From Cynocephalus volans (lineage: Eukaryota > Chordata > Mammalia > Dermoptera > Cynocephalidae): a DNA stretch of 64,000 bases. Location: NCBI RefSeq assembly GCF_027409185.1, contig NC_084461.1, positions 139,607,001 to 139,671,000 of the forward strand, read 5' to 3'. The notes beneath the pieces were generated by a model. It did not search any database and was not told the origin of the DNA. It was given only the letters and a program-made list of their open reading frames with translations. The position numbers and the translations under genes were made by a program. Positions 35,345 to 45,705 of the stretch are shown piece by piece; positions within the stretch are counted from its first letter, which is position 1; each line of letters opens with the position of its first letter.

Positions 35345-35945
35345 TGATACCTTGTGTTGGAGAGGCTGCTAAAAAAACATGCACTTTCATCTTTCATACA
35401 CTGCTAGCCTCTTGCTTTGAGCTTTTTTGGAGAGTAATTTGTCAACGTGTGTTGAAAGCCTTTAAAATGTGTTTGCCCTCCGGTCTAAATTACCTCCAGA
35501 AATTTTCTTGAGAAAACAAGCTGACAAGCAAAGATTTAGCTTGGATATTAGTTAGAGTAGCAGGCATTTGGTAACAGTCTAAACGTCTAAGAACAGAAGT
35601 TAAATGCATATTTAGACATTACAATTGAACATTTACACAAAGCAGGCCACAAAACAATATGTACAGTATAGGTCCATTTCCAGGGTATAACCTGAAGTAG
35701 CGTTTTTGTCAAGGATTTATTGTAACCAGAAACTCTAAGGAAGCTTGAGTTATTCCCATATAAAGATACAGATATATAGATATCTATATACACATATATA
35801 GAAAAGGTCTGTAGACTTTGGCTTAACAATGGTTTTATGTGTGGGTGGAGCTTTTGAGTGGGTTTTTTGTTTCATTTACTTGTATTTCCATAGGGAAGTA
35901 TTGCTTTTATATAAGAAAAAAAAAAGAAACCTCAGAAAAAACAAA
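35345..35945 (+). repeat. Old L1 fragment
   Basis: 'cactgctagcctcttgc', 'ggagagtaatttgtcaacgtg' and 'tggtaacagtctaaacgtctaag' match the distal part of L1 ORF2/3' UTR. Confidence 0.5.
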
Positions 35946-36029
35946 GTTCAATCAATCTAGAAAACAGAGAACAAATATAGCACGATAGGTAAGTAAGCAG
36001 TGACTTGTTTTTTACTTGATATCTCTAAT

Positions 36030-36140
36030 TCTGGGCTCTTTATTTAGCTTCCCACAGATACATGGATTCACTGTGTGGTGTTGGCCAAGCTCTTCCCATC
36101 TCTGGCCCTCAGTTTTCCAGCTGTTAAATGCATGGGTTGG
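36030..36140 (+). repeat. MIR-like fragment
   Basis: 'gtgtggtgttggccaagctcttcccatctctggccctcag' resembles the sense MIR core. Confidence 0.45.
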
Positions 36141-36351
36141 GCTCAGTCAGGGGCAGCAAAAAGCTTTTATATTGAGTACTAACTCCATATCATTGCTGGG
36201 GACAGCCTGGACCATCTCTGTGATGAAAAGAAATGTCTGATGGAAGGTGAGAGCTCTGTAACTGACTAGCAATGTCTGCCATGGTCATTAGAGTGTGGAA
36301 TGACACAGGAGAGCCACGCGGTTCCTACATGCAGACTAGATAACTTAAAGG

Positions 36352-36713
36352 TGAAAGAAAGGGAGCCGAGATGCTGGGTACGGTTCAAGCTTTACTAAAG
36401 AAAGAAATCTGCCGGGCTGTGCTCAGAGTGGCAGGCAGCCCAGGGCTGCCCTGAAGAGGGGACAGCACCAGGTGTGGGGGTGGTAGAGCTTATATAGTGT
36501 GCCAAAGGCTGGCTGATACCATCAAGGAGGGTCATTATGTTAATGTGGATTGGGGTGGAGAACTGCATCCTTGCAGAAGCAAAAGGGGTTTCTGTTTAAG
36601 TCAGGAGGCTTCTCCTAAAGGGAAGGGGAGGGGAGGAGAGGGGAGGAGGTGGGCGGCGCCGATTGGTACTTGGGCTTGTCTAAAGTGGCGCTGGTTATGT
36701 TGCAGATCTATTA
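36352..36713 (-). repeat. ERV 3' LTR
   Basis: It is 362 bp and runs TAATAGAT...TTTCA on the minus strand. It keeps a perfect TATATAA box (36490-36496), but the polyadenylation signal is altered to AGTAAA (36391-36396). A purine-rich stretch (AAAAGGCAGGAA, 36714-36725) borders its inner edge as expected of a polypurine tract. Confidence 0.93.
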
Positions 36714-36726
36714 TTCCTGCCTTTTA

Positions 36727-37870
36727 AGTATATGAAAAAGAGGAAAAGGGCAGAGGTCTCATTCTTCTGAAGCTACTTCCTGCTGGAGATGTGCGAAGAT
36801 ATGGAAAAAATAAAAGATTTAGGTGGCAGGGTATTGGTTTCGTGTGGGGAGGCTGTATCCCTCTGGGGAAGGGTTGCTGATTCTGAGGGGCTGATATTCT
36901 CCTCCCGGGAACAATTTGGTGACCTTTTGGTTGGTGAAAGCCTGTATAGGTTCCTGCAAGAAATTAGAGAAACATCAAAAGAGACAGGGACCAAAAAGTA
37001 GGATGAGGCACAGTTAGGGGTCCTAGTAGGGGCATAAGCCAGGGTATCCAAGGGTTCCGTGAAATGGTTGAAGTTGTCTTGGATCACCCTGGACTCATTT
37101 ACATAATAACAGCATTCTTCCCCCAAGAAGAGGCAGGTGCCTTGCTTCTGGGCTGTAAGAAAGTAAAATAAAGGGCCTGACAGTGCTGTAAAGCAAATGT
37201 CGTGAGTGAGGTGACCTGTCACTGGACGGAGGAGATGCTGTCTATACTTAGTTGCTCTGAGAGTTTTTCATAGAATTGAGAGGCAGTAGCAGGGCCCGCT
37301 ATGCCAGTCCCAGTTGCAGGAAGGATCCCTGCCCCTATTAAAAGGTCCAATTAGTGCCCTACGGGAGCGGGGACACTTCCTGAGAGGGGGGCTGAAGTTA
37401 GTCCCAGTCTCATCTCCATCTCTCCATCTGTCTGGAGGATGATGTCAGGGACAAGCCAAAAGAACATGCGAGAAATCGTGTTATGGGGGAAGGCAACAGG
37501 ATAACGTAGTCTTACAAAGGAAATATATTCCGGTTTTAGGGCATGGATGAGGAGGGGGTAAGGAGTGGCAGCATTTGGTGTTAGCGAGGCAGAGTGTGGG
37601 CAGGCCCCAAACAATGCTGACAGTCCCCACTGACGTGAGATCAGAGGAAATGAAGAGACGTTTGTGGAAACATCGCAGGCTGCATCGACAGGGAGGGGGT
37701 GACCACAAAAAGTTTCTCGCAAAGTGGGAGACAGATGAGTCGCTTGGGGACCAGTCAGATTCGCTGAGGACTGCATCGTCCCTGCGGACCTGGAACCTCC
37801 ATGTTCCAGGTAAGGGGGAGCATTAAGATAGGAGGAAAAACACAGAAAGGATGTGAAGGGTTAGGGAGCC
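36727..37870 (-). pseudogene. ERV env remnant, distal part
   Basis: Pieces of a gammaretrovirus-type envelope are seen. A transmembrane-subunit segment lies within 36773-37222 and holds the CX6CC motif (CLFLGEECCYYVN, which binds the surface subunit covalently in this class). Further surface-subunit pieces lie within 37351-37776. Stops and frameshifts separate them and an L1 interrupts the gene at 37882. No functional envelope can be made from it. Confidence 0.75.
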
Positions 37871-37881
37871 AAAAGAATTTA

Positions 37882-38088
37882 TTTTTATTTTATATTTATT
37901 TATTTATTTATTATTATTTTATTTTATTATTTTTTTTTTTTTAATTTTATTTTGTCGATACACAATGTGGCTGGTTATTGTGGCCCATTACCAGAACCTC
38001 CCTCCCAACAATATCCTTTCTGTATGCTTGTCAGGTCAACTTCAAGGAATTGTAATTGTTGTATCTTCTCCCCCCCCGCCCCCAGTTT

Positions 38089-38128
<40 letters not shown>

Positions 38129-38355
38129 TTATTTATTTATTTTTAACTCCCACCAATAAGTGAGAACATGTGATATTTCTCTTTCTGTGCCTGACTTGTT
38201 TCACTTAATATAATTCTCTCGAGGTCCATCCATGTTGTTGCAAATGGCAGTATTTCATTCGTTTTTATAGCTGAGTAGTATTCCATTGTGTAGATGTACC
38301 ACATTTTCCATATCTACTCATCCGATGATGGACATTTGGGCTGGTTCCAACTCTT
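37882..38355 (-). mobile_element. Young L1 3' end inside the ERV
   Basis: About 474 bp of L1 3' sequence (reversed A tail, 3' UTR with C run and GT repeat, final ORF2 codons) is flanked by a perfect 16-bp duplication gagccaaaagaattta (37866-37881 and 38356-38371). It is 5' truncated. Its text is nearly the same as that of the L1 at 55951. Confidence 0.95.
38092..38127. repeat. (GT)n microsatellite in L1 3' UTR
   Basis: An uninterrupted GT run follows a C-rich stretch (38071-38085). Confidence 0.95.
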
Positions 38356-38371
38356 GAGCCAAAAGAATTTA

Positions 38372-38862
38372 AAGAGCACATTGCCACAATGACATTGCTA
38401 AGAAGCATCCTACTGATAGGAAGTAAAGCAGTGCCAGGAGAAACCTTCCTATTATGTTACAGTCTTTGGGGGCAGCTGCTGCCAATCCTGTAGCAAGTAC
38501 TAGAACAGATAGTATAATAGTAGCTCTCGTGTGAAGGACATGAAGTGGGCCTGCAAGAGTGACAGGTAATTGCTGGGGGAAAGATCATCTTTCTTCTGGG
38601 ATTGGGGGAAGAGCAGAGGTCCTAGAGATTTTCAGTTTCGTGGGTCCTAAAGTGCACGAAGTGTGAGGAGATGTCAAGTTGGGGGTTGAGCACAGGGACC
38701 CCTCTGGCTTGGTGTTAACAGATTCTTTGGGTAAATTCTCAGGTGCTAGTTTTACCAAGGATAAGTGACACCAAGAGGCCTTTCCTAGTACTTTTACTGC
38801 CATGGGGGTGGTGAGAAGTGCTGTATAAGGCCCTTCCCAGCATGGTGAGAGGGGCTTGGGAT
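38372..38862 (-). pseudogene. ERV env 5' part and pol-env junction, decayed
   Basis: Between the L1 and the integrase remnant lies retroviral sequence with only short open pieces, for example around 38585-38803. I infer env leader/surface sequence from position alone. No motif is clear. Confidence 0.45.
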
Positions 38863-39600
38863 TCAGGTTTTAACGTACACTTGCTGTCCCGGGATCAGTT
38901 TAAAATCTGAGGGGGAGGTGGGGAAAGGATGAGGTAATAGAAGTTTGGCCTGTTCCCTAAGAAGATCCCTAATGAGTGAAAGAGTGGGGAGACACTGGCC
39001 TAAAGGTGATGAGCTGGAAGGGAGAGGTGTGAGAGTGAAGGGCCTACCATACATAAGCTCAAAGGGGCTGAGGCCTGTGGGCTTGCAGGGGGGCAGCCCA
39101 TAGGCAAGTGAATGACAGGTGGGTAGGCCAAGATGAGGGATCATTTCTGAGGTGAGAGCATGCATTACTGCTGTAGCATCCTCTGCAGTGCAGGGAAAAG
39201 CCTCAGTCCAACCAGAAAAGGTATCTACTAAGGTTAGAAGATAGTGTGTCCTTTTGTAAGGAGAGTAATATAAGGGCTGAAGAAGGCCTAGTAGGAGTTC
39301 GTAGCCTATATGAATTGAATTATGGAAATCTAAAAGGATTTGCTCAGCTTGTGTAGTAGGGAGGACATAGCAACCAGAGAGACTATACCAGTTGTCCTTT
39401 CTCTGTGCTCCCAACCACTGGAGGTGTTGTATTTCTTGGCGTGTGCATTGGGATAAGGGCGTAGGGGCCATGAGAAGGACCTGAGCAGGAGAGGAAGAGT
39501 GGGGGCCTGGTGATTGAGCAGCCTCGTGATTGATCCGCCAGTTTGTTTCCCTGGGCTATGGGGTCATTGGAGATTTGGTGTCCTCTGCAGTGTATAACCC
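38863..39600 (-). pseudogene. ERV pol remnant: integrase
   Basis: A 202-codon open piece (39471-38863) holds the integrase N-terminal histidine region (FHNSIHIG), the first catalytic aspartate in TLVDTFSGWTEAFP, and the later TGLSPFELMYGRPF motif of gammaretroviral integrases. The central region between them is shortened, so the catalytic core is incomplete. Retroviral integrase joins viral DNA to host DNA. Confidence 0.85.
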
Positions 39601-39960
39601 CAACCTCCTTTGGGAGTTGTGCAGCCTCAATAGCTTGTGTAGATTTACTATGGCATAACCCACCCAGGGGGCGGACATGGAGGTGGCGCTCCCGTCTATG
39701 AACCGTGTAATGAGATGCGGGGAGATGCGTGAAAAGGGATTGAGAAAGAGGTCTAAAGCCTCCATGCAATTGTGTTCTAAGGGTCATGGGTGTTTGGGGA
39801 TGAGAGTGGCTCGATTTTAAGGGAGGGCAAGGTTTAAAGGAGAACTGGGAGTTTTCAATGAAAGTAAGGTGAATAAGTTGTAGGTGGGAAAGGGAGAGAA
39901 TTGACTTGGCCTTATGGCTGAGAAGGTCTTGACTGTTTGTTGTTTAAAAGTTAGTTTAGA
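39383..39960 (-). pseudogene. ERV pol remnant: RNase H
   Basis: An open piece at 39787-39383 carries HCRGHQ and GNKLADQ, features of the RNase H C-terminal part joined to integrase in gammaretroviral pol. It overlaps the integrase piece in another frame, showing a frameshift. Confidence 0.75.
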
Positions 39961-40099
39961 GCTTTCTTGTGTTAAAAGGATGGCTGCCGCCTAGGTGCAT
40001 AAACGGGCCCATTCTTGAGCTGTGGTGTCTGGTTGTTTAGAAAGGTTTGTAACCAGGAAGAAAATATCTCCTGCCTCTTGTCCCAAAACCCTGACCACC

Positions 40100-40960
40100 T
40101 GTCCTTGGGTTTTGGTGACAAATAGGATAAAAGGATGAGATAAGTTTGGGAGAGAGAGATCTGGGGCTGTGAGGAGAGTGGCTTTTAATTGCTAGAAGAG
40201 AGAATGAATAGGCTTTGTGGGATCTAAAGGAACGGCAGTATCCCCTTTGGCTGCCCCATAAAGTGGCTTTGCTAGCACACCAAAATTAGGAATCCATAGG
40301 CAAAGATACCCTGCAAGGCCCAAAAAAGAAAGGATCTCACCCTTTGTGGTGGGAGTAGGGAGTTCAGAAATTAGACTCTTGAACTGAAGAAGAAATTTGG
40401 GCCTTGCTGAGGACACTGGATATCCCCTGGAGGCCAGGAAATTAAGGAGAGCAACAGAGTGGGTGTGTGAATCCTCATAGGAGGGGCTACAAAGGAGGAG
40501 GTCATCCACATATTGTATTAAGGTGCTAGAGGTTGGAGGAAGTTCAGATGAGTCTTGAGCTAAGGCCTGGTTGAAGAAGTGGGGGCTATCCCAAAACCCC
40601 CGAGGTAGTACTGTCCAGGTGAGTTGTTGGGAATGGCACGTGTCAGGATTAGTACTGTACTAAATGGTATGAGCCATTAGCCTTTAAAACCAGAAGGATG
40701 GGTGTATTGAAAGGTGAGCGGGTAGGCCGTGAGAGATGAGAAGAAAGGAGTTTGTATATGGTGGGTTTAAGCCTATTAGGTGTTTGTTAGTGATGGGGTA
40801 CTGTGGGACATCAGGGAACAAAGAGGGGTTCTGCAATTTAACAAGGATAGGGGAATGGTGCATAGCAATGGAGGGAGAAGATGCATCCCATACTAGGGCT
40901 TAACCTTGTCCGAGCGGGAGGGGAAGGTGGAAGCCTCAGGGGCCAGGTCTGGGTGTGGCC
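40100..40960 (-). pseudogene. ERV pol remnant: reverse transcriptase
   Basis: The polymerase active-site motif YVDDLLL is at about 40514-40494, followed by LNFLASRGYPVS and the connection phrase FLGLAGYLCLWIPNFG. Upstream text VPQYPIT near 40800 marks the N-terminal side. Frames are broken between these. Confidence 0.85.
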
Positions 40961-41310
40961 TGTAACAGGAGTATTGTAGCTGGAGTTAAAGTGTTTAGGG
41001 TAAGAGTAGCTTTGAATTCAAAAAGAATGTCCATCCCAGTAAGGGGTTGGGCATTGAGGCATTATTAAAAATTTGTGTGTGAATTGGGTGTGTGGTAGGG
41101 TGTAGGAAAGGGGTTGAGTGATCTGTGGGTGGTATGCTGACCCATGACCCCTACTATTGTGATAGAGGATGGGGTTGTTGGTCCTGCATACTTAGGAAGG
41201 GTAAAGTAAATGGCCCTTGTATAGATGACAAAAGAGATCGGCTTTCCTGCTACAAGGTGAGTTACCCTGGGCTCATGCCAGGTGATCTCTGTGGGGGCCT
41301 CAGGCCCTGG
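40961..41310 (-). pseudogene. ERV protease region, decayed
   Basis: Translating near 41040-40990 gives a PLLG-x-D/T-like stretch resembling the end of retroviral protease. The active-site motif could not be read with confidence. Confidence 0.45.
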
Positions 41311-42450
41311 GGATCATCAGTCCTCCTCCTGGGCAAAGTCTGGAAGCTCTGGTAGGGATGGCCATGAAGCCAAAGGCTGTAGGATGAGGACTGGGCCACT
41401 CCCTCTCTGGTGAGTGGCATAGTCAATCCCCCAGTGACCTGGCAGTTTGCAGTGAGGGCAGGTTACGACAGGCCCATGCTGAGTGGCCCGGTTTACCACA
41501 TTTGAAGCAGTTCTGGGTGGCTTGCCTCTTAAGGCAGCCGGCTTTGGAGTATGTGAGCCTTGGATGGCATTAGCCAGGAGCTGGTATTTGGTCTGATCTC
41601 TTTTATAGTTTTTCGAATATCAGGGGCTGATTGGGTAATGAAATGAGAGTGTAAGAGGGCCATGCCTGTTGGGGAGTTTGGATCTATATGTGTGTATTTA
41701 TGTAAAGCCTCAGAGAGGCAGGTTAGGAACTCATTGGGATTTTCAGTGTATCTCTGTGTGATTTCCCTAAGCTTGTCATAATTGACTGACTCATGAGTAG
41801 CCTTTTGGAGGCCGTGAAGTAGGTGTGTGTGATCATGTTATCCCAGAGATCCCAATCCCCATGGCCAGCCTGGTAGTTCCAGTTTGGGTCCATGCAAGGA
41901 ACAGCAATGGCTCCCACAGGCCACCTATTATTTTGAGCATGTACCTGCCACCATCCAGACCTGCTCCCTGTACATGGATTTAGACAATTCCTTCTGTCCC
42001 AGCCACTTCATGGAAGGGTTATAAAAAGCCAGAGCTGAGGTGGGGTTGTTACCTGATGAAAGGGGAGAAGGAGAGCAGTTGGGCTGAGGACGAGCATCTG
42101 GAGGCCAGGTGTGGGGAAGAGAGAGAAATGTGGAGGGCTGACAGATCAGAAGATTGACCCGAGTCTGGTAGGAGAGTTTGAGCATGAGCTAGGAGAATTT
42201 GACACATAGGACAGTTTTGACAGAGAAAAGAACACGTTCAGAGATAGAAGGCCTCAACAAGGAATATCTATGGCTTTTGCCATTTTGGTGAGTGTCTAAA
42301 TTGAGTGCCATCTTGTGGCCACTGGGATCCATCGTAATGAGGCGTTTGAGTTTTAATGTCTCCCTGGAGGCCGAGAAATTGGCCAGGAGACAGCCCAAGG
42401 GCGTAGAGCATGGAGGTTTGGATTGTGGGGATCCCATTTAGAGAATGAGA
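41311..42450 (-). pseudogene. ERV gag remnant
   Basis: The order on the minus strand is a matrix start MGSPQSKPPCSTPLGCLLAN at 42437, with the continuing matrix text in another frame, then a capsid piece with CMDPNWNYQAGHGDWD (within 41917-41723), then a nucleocapsid zinc knuckle CPHCKLPGHWGIDY (within 41499-41317), whose last cysteine is replaced by tyrosine. Multiple frameshifts and stops are present. Confidence 0.85.
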
Positions 42451-42827
42451 AAGGGCAGTCAGTCCTGGTAGAAGAAGCATGCCAACAAAGAGCATCCTCT
42501 GCTATCCACCTTCTTTTTGAGAGAAAAGCCATGACCTGCTAATGAAGCATCCTTCAATAGCTGGGGGGCACAAGAAGAATTCCCTCAGCCAGGTGCCTGG
42601 GCTTCGTAGAGACCAAAGTCATAGAGAGTAGTCAGGGGAACCATAGGAGTAGGCAGGACAGACCCACTGGCTCATCCTGAATTGAGGCTGGTGTCGAATG
42701 TGTTGGTTTGAAACGGCAAAAGTAGAAAGTCCTGGAGGCATCCGGTTTTGGCAGGTCCAGGAACGGCAGCCGAGGGCCAATCACCCCAAGAAAGAGGGGG
42801 ATCATCCACAACATCAGCCAAAACCCT

Positions 42828-42845
42828 TCCTGGGTTTCAGCACCA
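42828..42845 (-). other. ERV primer-binding site, tRNA-Phe type
   Basis: On the minus strand TGGTGCTGAAACCCAGGA starts three bases after the 5' LTR. It differs at two positions from the complement of the tRNA-Phe 3' end (TGGTGCCGAAACCCGGGA). Confidence 0.85.
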
Positions 42846-42848
42846 TAA

Positions 42849-43212
42849 TGAAAGAAAGTGAGCCAAGATGCCGGGTACTGCTCAAGCTTTATTAAAGAAA
42901 GAAATCTGCCAGGCTGTGCTCAGAGTGGCAGGCAGCCCAGGGCTGCCCTGAAAATGGTGGACAGCACCAGGTGTGGGGGTGGTAGAGCTTACATAGTGCG
43001 CCAAGGGCTGGCTGATACCATCAAGGAGGGTCATTATGCTAATGTGGATTGGGGTGGAGAACTGCATCCTTGCAGAAGCAGAAGGGGTTTCTGTTTAAGT
43101 CAGGAGGCTTCTCCTAAAGGGAAAGGGAGGGGAGGGGAGGGGAGGAGGTGGGCGGCACCATTTTGTACTTGGGCTTGTCTAAAGTGGCACTGGTTATGTT
43201 GCAAGTCTATTA
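42849..43212 (-). repeat. ERV 5' LTR
   Basis: It is 364 bp. It keeps the polyadenylation signal AATAAA (42888-42893), but the TATA box reads TATGTAA (42989-42995). Both LTRs begin TAATAGA rather than the usual TG. Confidence 0.93.
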
Positions 43213-43217
43213 AAAGG

Positions 43218-45384
43218 TCTTGTGTAATTTTGAGTCTGGGGCATCTTTAAGCAGAAATATTTATCTGAATTTGGAAAGTCATAGGGGTTGGGGATACCCA
43301 ACTCCATGTATTCATTTTTGGTTAGGTCACACTGGATCACTAGTTTTCCGTCTTGTTTCACAGAACCCAAGGCATAACTCAAGGTTTACTAAAGGAGAAA
43401 ATGGCTAATGGCAGTGGTGTCCCAATTGTATCTGCTCCTATCACCTCCCATCCCAATAATGAGGAACACACCCACAGCTGTTGTTTCAAGTTTTTCAACC
43501 TGAAACCATTTGAAAGCCTGCCACAGTTGTGAGAGGCATAAACCTGATCCTGGCTTTGACCTTGGTCCACGTTTCATGTTTTGTGAAATTCTCTAAAAGC
43601 CACACTTCTGTGGGTTGGTTCAGAGAAGGCCAGTTCTAATCATTATCCTCCCAGAAAACAGAAGTGCAAAGTGCTCATTCCCTACAGGACTTCCCAGCAT
43701 GAAGTGAAGCCCATTCTTGTTTTGACTCAACAGAACCAAGGCCCACAGAGGGGTGATGACATTCTTAAAGTCACATACTAAGGTCAACCAACATCCAGCT
43801 TTGCCCACTGGCAAGCAAACATGGATTCTTTGGCAAAAACCAGCATCTGGCTCTCAGCAGCTTGGCTATTTAGAGGAAGGGGCAACCTGGAGGGGCTTTA
43901 CTGCATCTCAGCATAACCACACTAATCCACCATCGCTTCCACAGAGAACAGCAGGCTGTGTTCAGGGATTTTAGCAACAGCTGTGCCTTCCAAACCAAGA
44001 CACTGTTGAGAAAGATGATCCGAATGTGAGCTGTGTTTTTCAGAGGGATTTGTTGGGACTTTCCTACTCAAACGGCCCTTTGTGTGCTTTTAAAAGATGG
44101 GCATTAACCTCACACATGGCTAAGGCATGATGGATGACTTGGAGTTCTCAATTTACACTTGGCTGGTGGCCAGAGCAGAGCCGTCAACACGCCCGGGTAT
44201 CTCCTGGACAGTGCCCTGCTTGTTCAGACTTGTTTCTGATAGAATGGGTGGATCTTAGGGCTTCCTCTCCATCCGGGTTTGCCAAGCTGAACAAGGCTAG
44301 GCTGTGACAAAGGCTGATTCCAGGTTTCTCTCAGGGCCACAGAATTTAGTGTCCTGAATTGATTGCCTCTATTATTATCTTTATCTACTTCAGGCTTTAC
44401 TCCAGCCCCTGCCCATTTGTTGCAAGGTGTGTGCGGTCCTACTCAAGACTGGGGCATTAGGAGTGCAAGACCTGTGCCAAAGTCACGTCTACCCAGTGTG
44501 TAAAAGTCCTGTTTAAAGCTTGGGCCTGTTACCTTCTCAGTAAGATGCTTTGCAAATGAGAAGTGATCCTGGGTTCATCGGTGCTCTGTACTGCCTTCTC
44601 AGAGGGATACAGAAGCTGCCTGCTGGACCACTGCCTGTCACAGGCTCACACCGTTATGTGAGTGTTCAACATTCCCAGGTTGGAGCTGGGTGGGGTTTTG
44701 CCCCCTTTCCTCTCCTTCAAACTGGATTGGAGAAGGGGCCGCTTCACCTTCTGGTGAAGAGCTGAGCTTTTAGAGATCCCACATCGGTTCAGAAGAGGTT
44801 CCTAACAAAAGCTGGTGGAAGAGACTCAGGCCAGCCTGCTGAGCCGACCCCTTGAGAATGGCAAGCAAGTTATCATATGGGAAGAGGAAGGGGAGCCCCT
44901 GTGGTATCCTAAGAAGTTATATACCCAGAATCCAGGCATCTACATCAAACAAAGGAGATGAGGGAACGAGCCCAGGTGGGCTCCTCTGGTCTGGCAGAGG
45001 TTTGACTCCACTGGGTGCTGACACTATGATGTTGTGGACAGCCTCCCGGAAAAGCAGGGAGGCCTAGGCCAGGTGGAGAGTGGCTGCATTTGTCGTCGTG
45101 GATCCCTGGTTCTAGTGCAGCCCTTGTATTGCTCGCTGGCTTAGGCAATTGTAAATCTAGTGAGAGCAACTTCACTGGAGCTAGATATTTTCTCACTTAT
45201 CCTCAGACCCAACCAGCCTTGTGGTCTAGCCTAGCTCAGAGTAACCAAGAGAAGGTATTAGTAAGTTTGACTCCTTGGAACCTGTTAGCTCTGGTTCTGA
45301 ATTTATTCATAGGAATTTAATCTAAAGAAGAGAGTTTGTTTTGGCTATAAGAATGTTGTCATCTCAGTGTTAGTAATCACAATA
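43218..45384. other. Intergenic, nothing recognised
   Basis: About 2.2 kb of unique-looking sequence. I see no repeat family, and the short open frames lack conserved features. It could hold regulatory DNA between SOX30 and ADAM19, but nothing shows it. Confidence 0.45.
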
Positions 45385-45480
45385 AATGTCAGAAATAATT
45401 TAAATTCCAACAGTAAGGGATTGGTATAAGCAATTATAGTATACCTATATAAGAAAACTATTAAAAGTTGTATTCTGGAT
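45385..45480 (+). repeat. Old L1 fragment
   Basis: 'aaattccaacagtaagggattggtataagcaa' is a stock L1 3' phrase. Confidence 0.6.
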
Positions 45481-45501
45481 TAGTCCTTCCTGGTGCAAGT
45501 A

Positions 45502-45695
45502 CAAGGGTACTTTGCAAGTTTGTGCAAAAAGGGCTAGCCAGTTAGCTCATTTGGTTAGAGTGCAGCTTTATAACACCAAGGTCAAGGGTTTGTATCCCTG
45601 TACCTTCCAGGTTCCAAAGAAAAAAAAAAGGTTTGCAGAAAAATAGAATTAAAAGATGGTATGAATCTTTTTGTGAACTTTTTGCAGTACCCTCA
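45502..45695. mobile_element. 81-bp TA-flanked palindromic MITE, copy 2, split by a SINE
   Basis: The left end 'caagggtactttgcaagtttg' and the right end 'ctttttgcagtaccctca' are inverted repeats bounded by TA (45500-45501 and 45696-45697). Removing the SINE and one target copy (113 bp) leaves 81 bp, the same length as copy 1 at 13534. Confidence 0.78.
45531..45630 (+). mobile_element. CYN-type tRNA-Ile SINE, monomer
   Basis: GGGCTAGCCAGTTAGCTCAT, 'ttggttagagtgcagc' and 'taacaccaaggtcaagggtt' keep close similarity to tRNA-Ile. It has an A tail and an imperfect 13-bp duplication (gtttgtgcaaaaa 45518-45530, gtttgcagaaaaa 45631-45643). Confidence 0.85.
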
Positions 45696-45705
45696 TACAT
45701 CCAAG

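Larger units (their letters stand above)
36352..43212 (-). mobile_element. Class I endogenous retrovirus (tRNA-Phe type)
   Basis: A complete provirus lies on the minus strand: 5' LTR (42849-43212), primer-binding site, gag, pol, env, 3' LTR (36352-36713). The 5-bp host duplication aaagg flanks it (36347-36351 and 43213-43217). It spans 6.86 kb including a 0.49-kb L1 insertion. The LTRs differ at roughly 25 of about 362 positions by eye, near 7%, so it is not recent. The gammaretrovirus-like pol and the tRNA-Phe primer site place it near the ERV-F/H group. Every gene is broken by stops and frameshifts, so no infectious or coding capacity is expected. It reads in the same direction as SOX30 and ADAM19. 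Confidence 0.93.

Noticed and set aside
36773..37222. Captured envelope (syncytin-like) gene
   Set aside because: Only a partial transmembrane subunit is open. The surface subunit is broken and an L1 splits the gene.
38863..39471. Domesticated integrase gene
   Set aside because: The 202-codon open piece lacks the central part of the catalytic core, its neighbours are frameshifted, and no sign of selection can be seen from one copy.
45531..45630. Functional tRNA-Ile gene
   Set aside because: It has tRNA-like A and B box sequence, but the A tail, flanking target duplication and lost stem pairing show a SINE.
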